Below, piece after piece: positions 61,744 through 64,000 of a stretch of 64,000 nucleotides of DNA. A program made the position numbers and the translations under genes. The notes under the pieces are model-generated. The model did not search any database and was not told where the DNA came from. It saw nothing but the letters and a program-made list of their open reading frames with translations. The stretch is taken from positions 124,001 to 188,000 of the forward strand of contig NZ_CP113343.1 of assembly GCF_026683955.1 (NCBI RefSeq). Reading direction: 5' to 3'. Position 1 is the stretch's first letter. Every line of letters begins with the position of its first letter. Source of the DNA: Arthrobacter sp. MMS18-M83. Its GTDB lineage: Bacteria > Actinomycetota > Actinomycetes > Actinomycetales > Micrococcaceae.

Positions 61744-62630
61744 CAGTTGCTTTCCTTTCGGGGGCTACGGGCGAGGAAGGAGTCCGCGATCTGGTCGAAA
61801 GTGAGCCAGCTGACGCCTTCATGGGAGTTGATGTGTTCGATGAGCCGTTCGAGCATGAGCAGCACCTGGGGGCGACCGGAGACGTCCGGGTGGATGGTCA
61901 TGGTGAAGACTGCCTGGTCCATTTCCCGGTACACCCAGTCAAATTGGTCGCGCCACATCTGTTCGATATCCCGGGGGCTGACAAATCCGTGTGAGTTCGG
62001 AGCGGCCTTGATGAACATCATGGGTGGCAGGTCGTCGAGGTACCAGTTGGCGGGGATCTCGACTAAGTCGGTTTCCTTACCCCGGACCAGGGGCTCCATC
62101 CAAGTCTCGGCGGCCTTTGTATAGTCGATCTTTTTCCAGCTGTCGCCGACCCGGACGTAGTAGGGCTCGAAATCGCGGTGCATCAGTGAGTGGTCGTACT
62201 TGATTCCGCGTTCGAGCAGGATTTCGTTGGTGACAGGTGAGAATTCCCACCACGGTGCGACGTAGCCGGTGGGACGGCGGCCTGAGACCTTTTCGATCAG
62301 TTCGATCGACCGGTCCAAAATGGCCGTCTCCTGCTCACGAGTCATGGCGATCGGGTTCTCGTGCGAGTACCCGTGAACGCCGATCTCATGCCCGGCATCG
62401 ACGATCATCCGGGTCAGGTCCGGGAAGGTCTCGATTGAGTGGCCCGGTACGAACCAGGTAGCGGGCAGTCCGTACTTTTCAAAGAGCCGGATAAGGCGCG
62501 GGCCGCCGACTTCTCCGCTGAACAGCCCGCGGGAGATGTCACACGGGGAATCTTCGCCCCCGTAAGAGCCAAGCATTCCGGCAACGGCGTCCACGTCGAC
62601 GCCGAACGCGACTTGGATGTCCTTAGTCAT
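61743..62630 (-). CDS. Polysaccharide deacetylase-family protein (PuuE/PgdA-like)
   Basis: 295 residues, NodB-homology fold. Metal site Asp in [11 protein letters not shown] and His pair in [19 protein letters not shown] and [13 protein letters not shown] carry the remaining active-site residues. Relatives include metal-independent allantoinases and peptidoglycan deacetylases. Cytoplasmic (no signal peptide), so it probably hydrolyses a C-N bond in a small amide or lactam. Lies between the asparaginase and the transporter genes. Confidence 0.82.
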   Translation of the reverse strand: MTKDIQVAFGVDVDAVAGMLGSYGGEDSPCDISRGLFSGEVGGPRLIRLFEKYGLPATWFVPGHSIETFPDLTRMIVDAGHEIGVHGYSHENPIAMTREQETAILDRSIELIEKVSGRRPTGYVAPWWEFSPVTNEILLERGIKYDHSLMHRDFEPYYVRVGDSWKKIDYTKAAETWMEPLVRGKETDLVEIPANWYLDDLPPMMFIKAAPNSHGFVSPRDIEQMWRDQFDWVYREMDQAVFTMTIHPDVSGRPQVLLMLERLIEHINSHEGVSWLTFDQIADSFLARSPRKESN

Positions 62631-62690
62631 GAGATCAACCTTTCACTGCGTTTGTTTTGTTTACGTTGTGTTTGTGTTTAGGGGAAACGA

Positions 62691-63706
62691 TCAGGGGAGC
62701 TTGCCTCGGCGGGCAAAGATCTCCGCGATGCGGGCCTTCGGAGTGTTGAGTCTGAGCAGAAGACTGAGAAGGATCAGCGACTGGGATGGCCGGAGCAGCC
62801 CGGACGGTATGGCGCCGGCCGCGCGCAGGTCCTCACCGCCGCCGTCGCCGTAGCGCGGGACCACGGCACCGGCGTCGACCCGTGTGCTTGTGACGACGAC
62901 GACACCAGCCGCCGTAGCGTCAGCGATCTCCGGGCACAGTTCGCGGTTGGCGTTGCCGGTTCCCGTCCCCTGGAGAACAATTCCCGCGGCCCCGCCATGG
63001 AGGGAGGCCCGCAGGAGTGTGGAATCCGCTCCAGGGTAGGCGGCAATCAGGTCCACGCGCGGCGACCCGGCTGCTGCGCACGGCAGAGGCAGCGGCTCGA
63101 TTCCAGAGGCTACTTTCTGCATCCGGACTTCGCCAGTGTCAGACACCCATCCCGCTGTTCCGAAATCCGGGTTGGAGAAAGCATTGAGCCTCGTTGTGTG
63201 ACTCTTGCGTACCCCGGCAGCAGGGAAGATCGTCCCGGCAAACGCCAACAGCACGCCCTTGTCCCGGGCCTGGGGGAGCCTGCGACAGCGATAGCACGGT
63301 TGAGATTGTCTGGACCGTCCGGGGACGCGGAGTCGGCGGACTCCTGCGCTCCGGTGAACACCACCGGGCGGGGATCATCGTGGGTGAGAGCGACAAGGTA
63401 AGCCGTCTCCTCCATCGTGTCGGTACCGTGAGTGACCACTACCCCAAGCACCTGGGGGTCAGCCAGGGCCTCCTTGATCTTGGCGCAGATGGCGATCATG
63501 TCATCGACGGTCAGCAGGTATGAACCCTTTCGGAAGACATCGCCCACTCGGACCGGATGAGGGGCCGGGACCCCCATACTGGCGAACACCTGCGCCCCCG
63601 TGTCCGAGGCCACGGCGGCTCCCCCGTCCCCTGACGCACGCGAAGAGATTGTTCCGCCCGTGGCCAGCAGCACCACATGGGCTCCACTCAAATCTGTGAC
63701 AGTCAT
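62691..63706 (-). pseudogene. L-asparaginase-type amidohydrolase, one-base frameshift
   Basis: From ATG 63706 (GGAGCGGAA upstream): VVLLATGGTISSRASG with the nucleophile Thr and VVTHGTDTMEETAYL with the second catalytic motif. Near 63268 the frame breaks at a run of five C (six would restore it), and GVLLAFAGTIFPAAGVRKSH continues in the next frame to 62691. The joined protein is about 338 residues, normal for type II/I asparaginase family. A homopolymer miscall is quite possible, in which case the gene is intact. Substrate may be asparagine or another amide. Confidence 0.75.
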
Positions 63707-63745
63707 TTCCGCTCCGTAATGTCTTGCACCTGCTGCCAGGCTCAT

Positions 63746-63761
63746 ACCCAATCGATTGGGT
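63746..63761. promoter_or_regulatory. LacI-type operator 1
   Basis: ACCCAATCGATTGGGT, a perfect 16-base palindrome with a central CG step as in LacI/GalR operators, 40 bases upstream of the asparaginase start. Confidence 0.75.
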
Positions 63762-63854
63762 TGGTGAGTAAAAAAATATCCTTGTAATACTTCATGGGGT
63801 GACACCCGGGGTCCCGAAGATGTAAATACGCCGTCCGGATGCCGGTACCGCAAC

Positions 63855-63872
63855 TACCCAATCGATTGGGTA
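63855..63872. promoter_or_regulatory. LacI-type operator 2
   Basis: TACCCAATCGATTGGGTA, perfect 18-base palindrome with the same 16-base core as operator 1. Centres are exactly 110 bp apart, suitable for looping by a tetrameric repressor. The regulator gene is not in the window. Confidence 0.75.
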
Positions 63873-64000
63873 TTTGCTGAAATGACTATAGAATGTGAAG
63901 TGCGGCACGTCAAGGGTTCAGAAACCAGAGATCCGCAGGTCATCAGGCACGCTGGGTGCTGAAGACTTTTTTGCGCTGAGGCAGGGGAATGAATTGGACG
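63873..64000. other. Window end, no gene resolved
   Basis: About 130 bases beyond the second operator. Probably a divergent promoter region. No open frame can be assigned. Confidence 0.3.

Noticed and set aside
1..64000. CRISPR arrays, rRNA genes, complete tRNA genes
   Set aside because: I looked for evenly spaced short repeats and for full cloverleaf sequences and found none; only tRNA 3' fragments are present.

Overview
The window is high-GC actinobacterial DNA, most like the Arthrobacter/Paenarthrobacter group. Many ATG/GTG starts follow GGAG-type ribosome binding sites, genes overlap by ATGA or GTGA, and the gene families (DUF2293, NERD, GH15, PadR, FCD-type GntR, LuxR of the MalT type) fit that group. 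The layout is that of an accessory region: complete catabolic operons separated by insertion sequences, broken genes and tRNA-end remnants. I cannot tell from the sequence whether it is chromosomal or plasmid-borne.

Left edge (1-8.2 kb): remnants of an alcohol dehydrogenase and a DUF2293 gene, a frameshifted NERD gene, a complete IS21-family element (1962-4695, 6-bp target duplication) inserted in a dispersed repeat, a toxin-antitoxin pair with an AbiEii-like toxin and twin operators, and two decayed genes, one a GHKL ATPase. Next (8.2-17 kb) is a minus-strand operon running PadR regulator, sulfatase, peptide-type ABC transporter (binding protein, permease, permease-ATPase fusion, ATPase), sugar-phosphate-isomerase-like protein. 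It should import and process a sulfated or otherwise decorated small molecule. A frameshifted isomerase and an NmrA-type reductase follow.

Centre (19.5-33.3 kb): two diverged copies of a regulatory module (FCD-GntR gene followed by a LysR fragment) bracket a 12-gene minus-strand operon at 21783-31369. Read in transcription order it encodes a two-subunit LigAB-type extradiol dioxygenase, a hydratase-aldolase, a Rieske oxygenase alpha/beta pair, a small protein, an SDR, a DUF1185 protein, an enamidase-like amidohydrolase, a ferredoxin, a ferredoxin reductase and an alpha/beta hydrolase resembling 2,6-dihydroxypseudooxynicotine hydrolase. Together these suggest aromatic dihydroxylation, rearomatisation, meta-cleavage and pyruvate release, followed by hydrolytic opening of a nitrogen ring; the best guess is a bicyclic N-heteroaromatic. 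A shared TGTCGACA motif in front of both GntR genes and the operon is a strong operator candidate.

Middle right (33.3-39 kb): an IS3-family element, a decayed IS110 copy, a membrane-protein fragment, a GIY-YIG remnant, tRNA 3'-end remnants, and a second copy of the dispersed repeat, interrupted by a different IS110 element whose transposase carries an HTH tail and is frameshifted. Each IS-split repeat copy reconstructs the other.

Right (39.5-64 kb): a GH15 glycosidase, a carboxymuconolactone-decarboxylase-like protein and a 931-residue LuxR/MalT-type regulator face a five-gene minus-strand operon for an acetone/acetophenone-carboxylase-type ATP-dependent ketone carboxylase (45594-53494). Then come a small protein related to one beside the central operon, an aldo/keto reductase, an orphan gene and an epimerase remnant. 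The last operon, also minus strand (63706 to 58865), encodes a frameshifted asparaginase, a PuuE/PgdA-like deacetylase, an MFS transporter and two SDRs, and is preceded by two perfect LacI-type palindromes exactly 110 bp apart. Many broken genes and IS scars show that the region was assembled by transfer and is partly decaying. Some one-base frameshifts may be sequencing errors.
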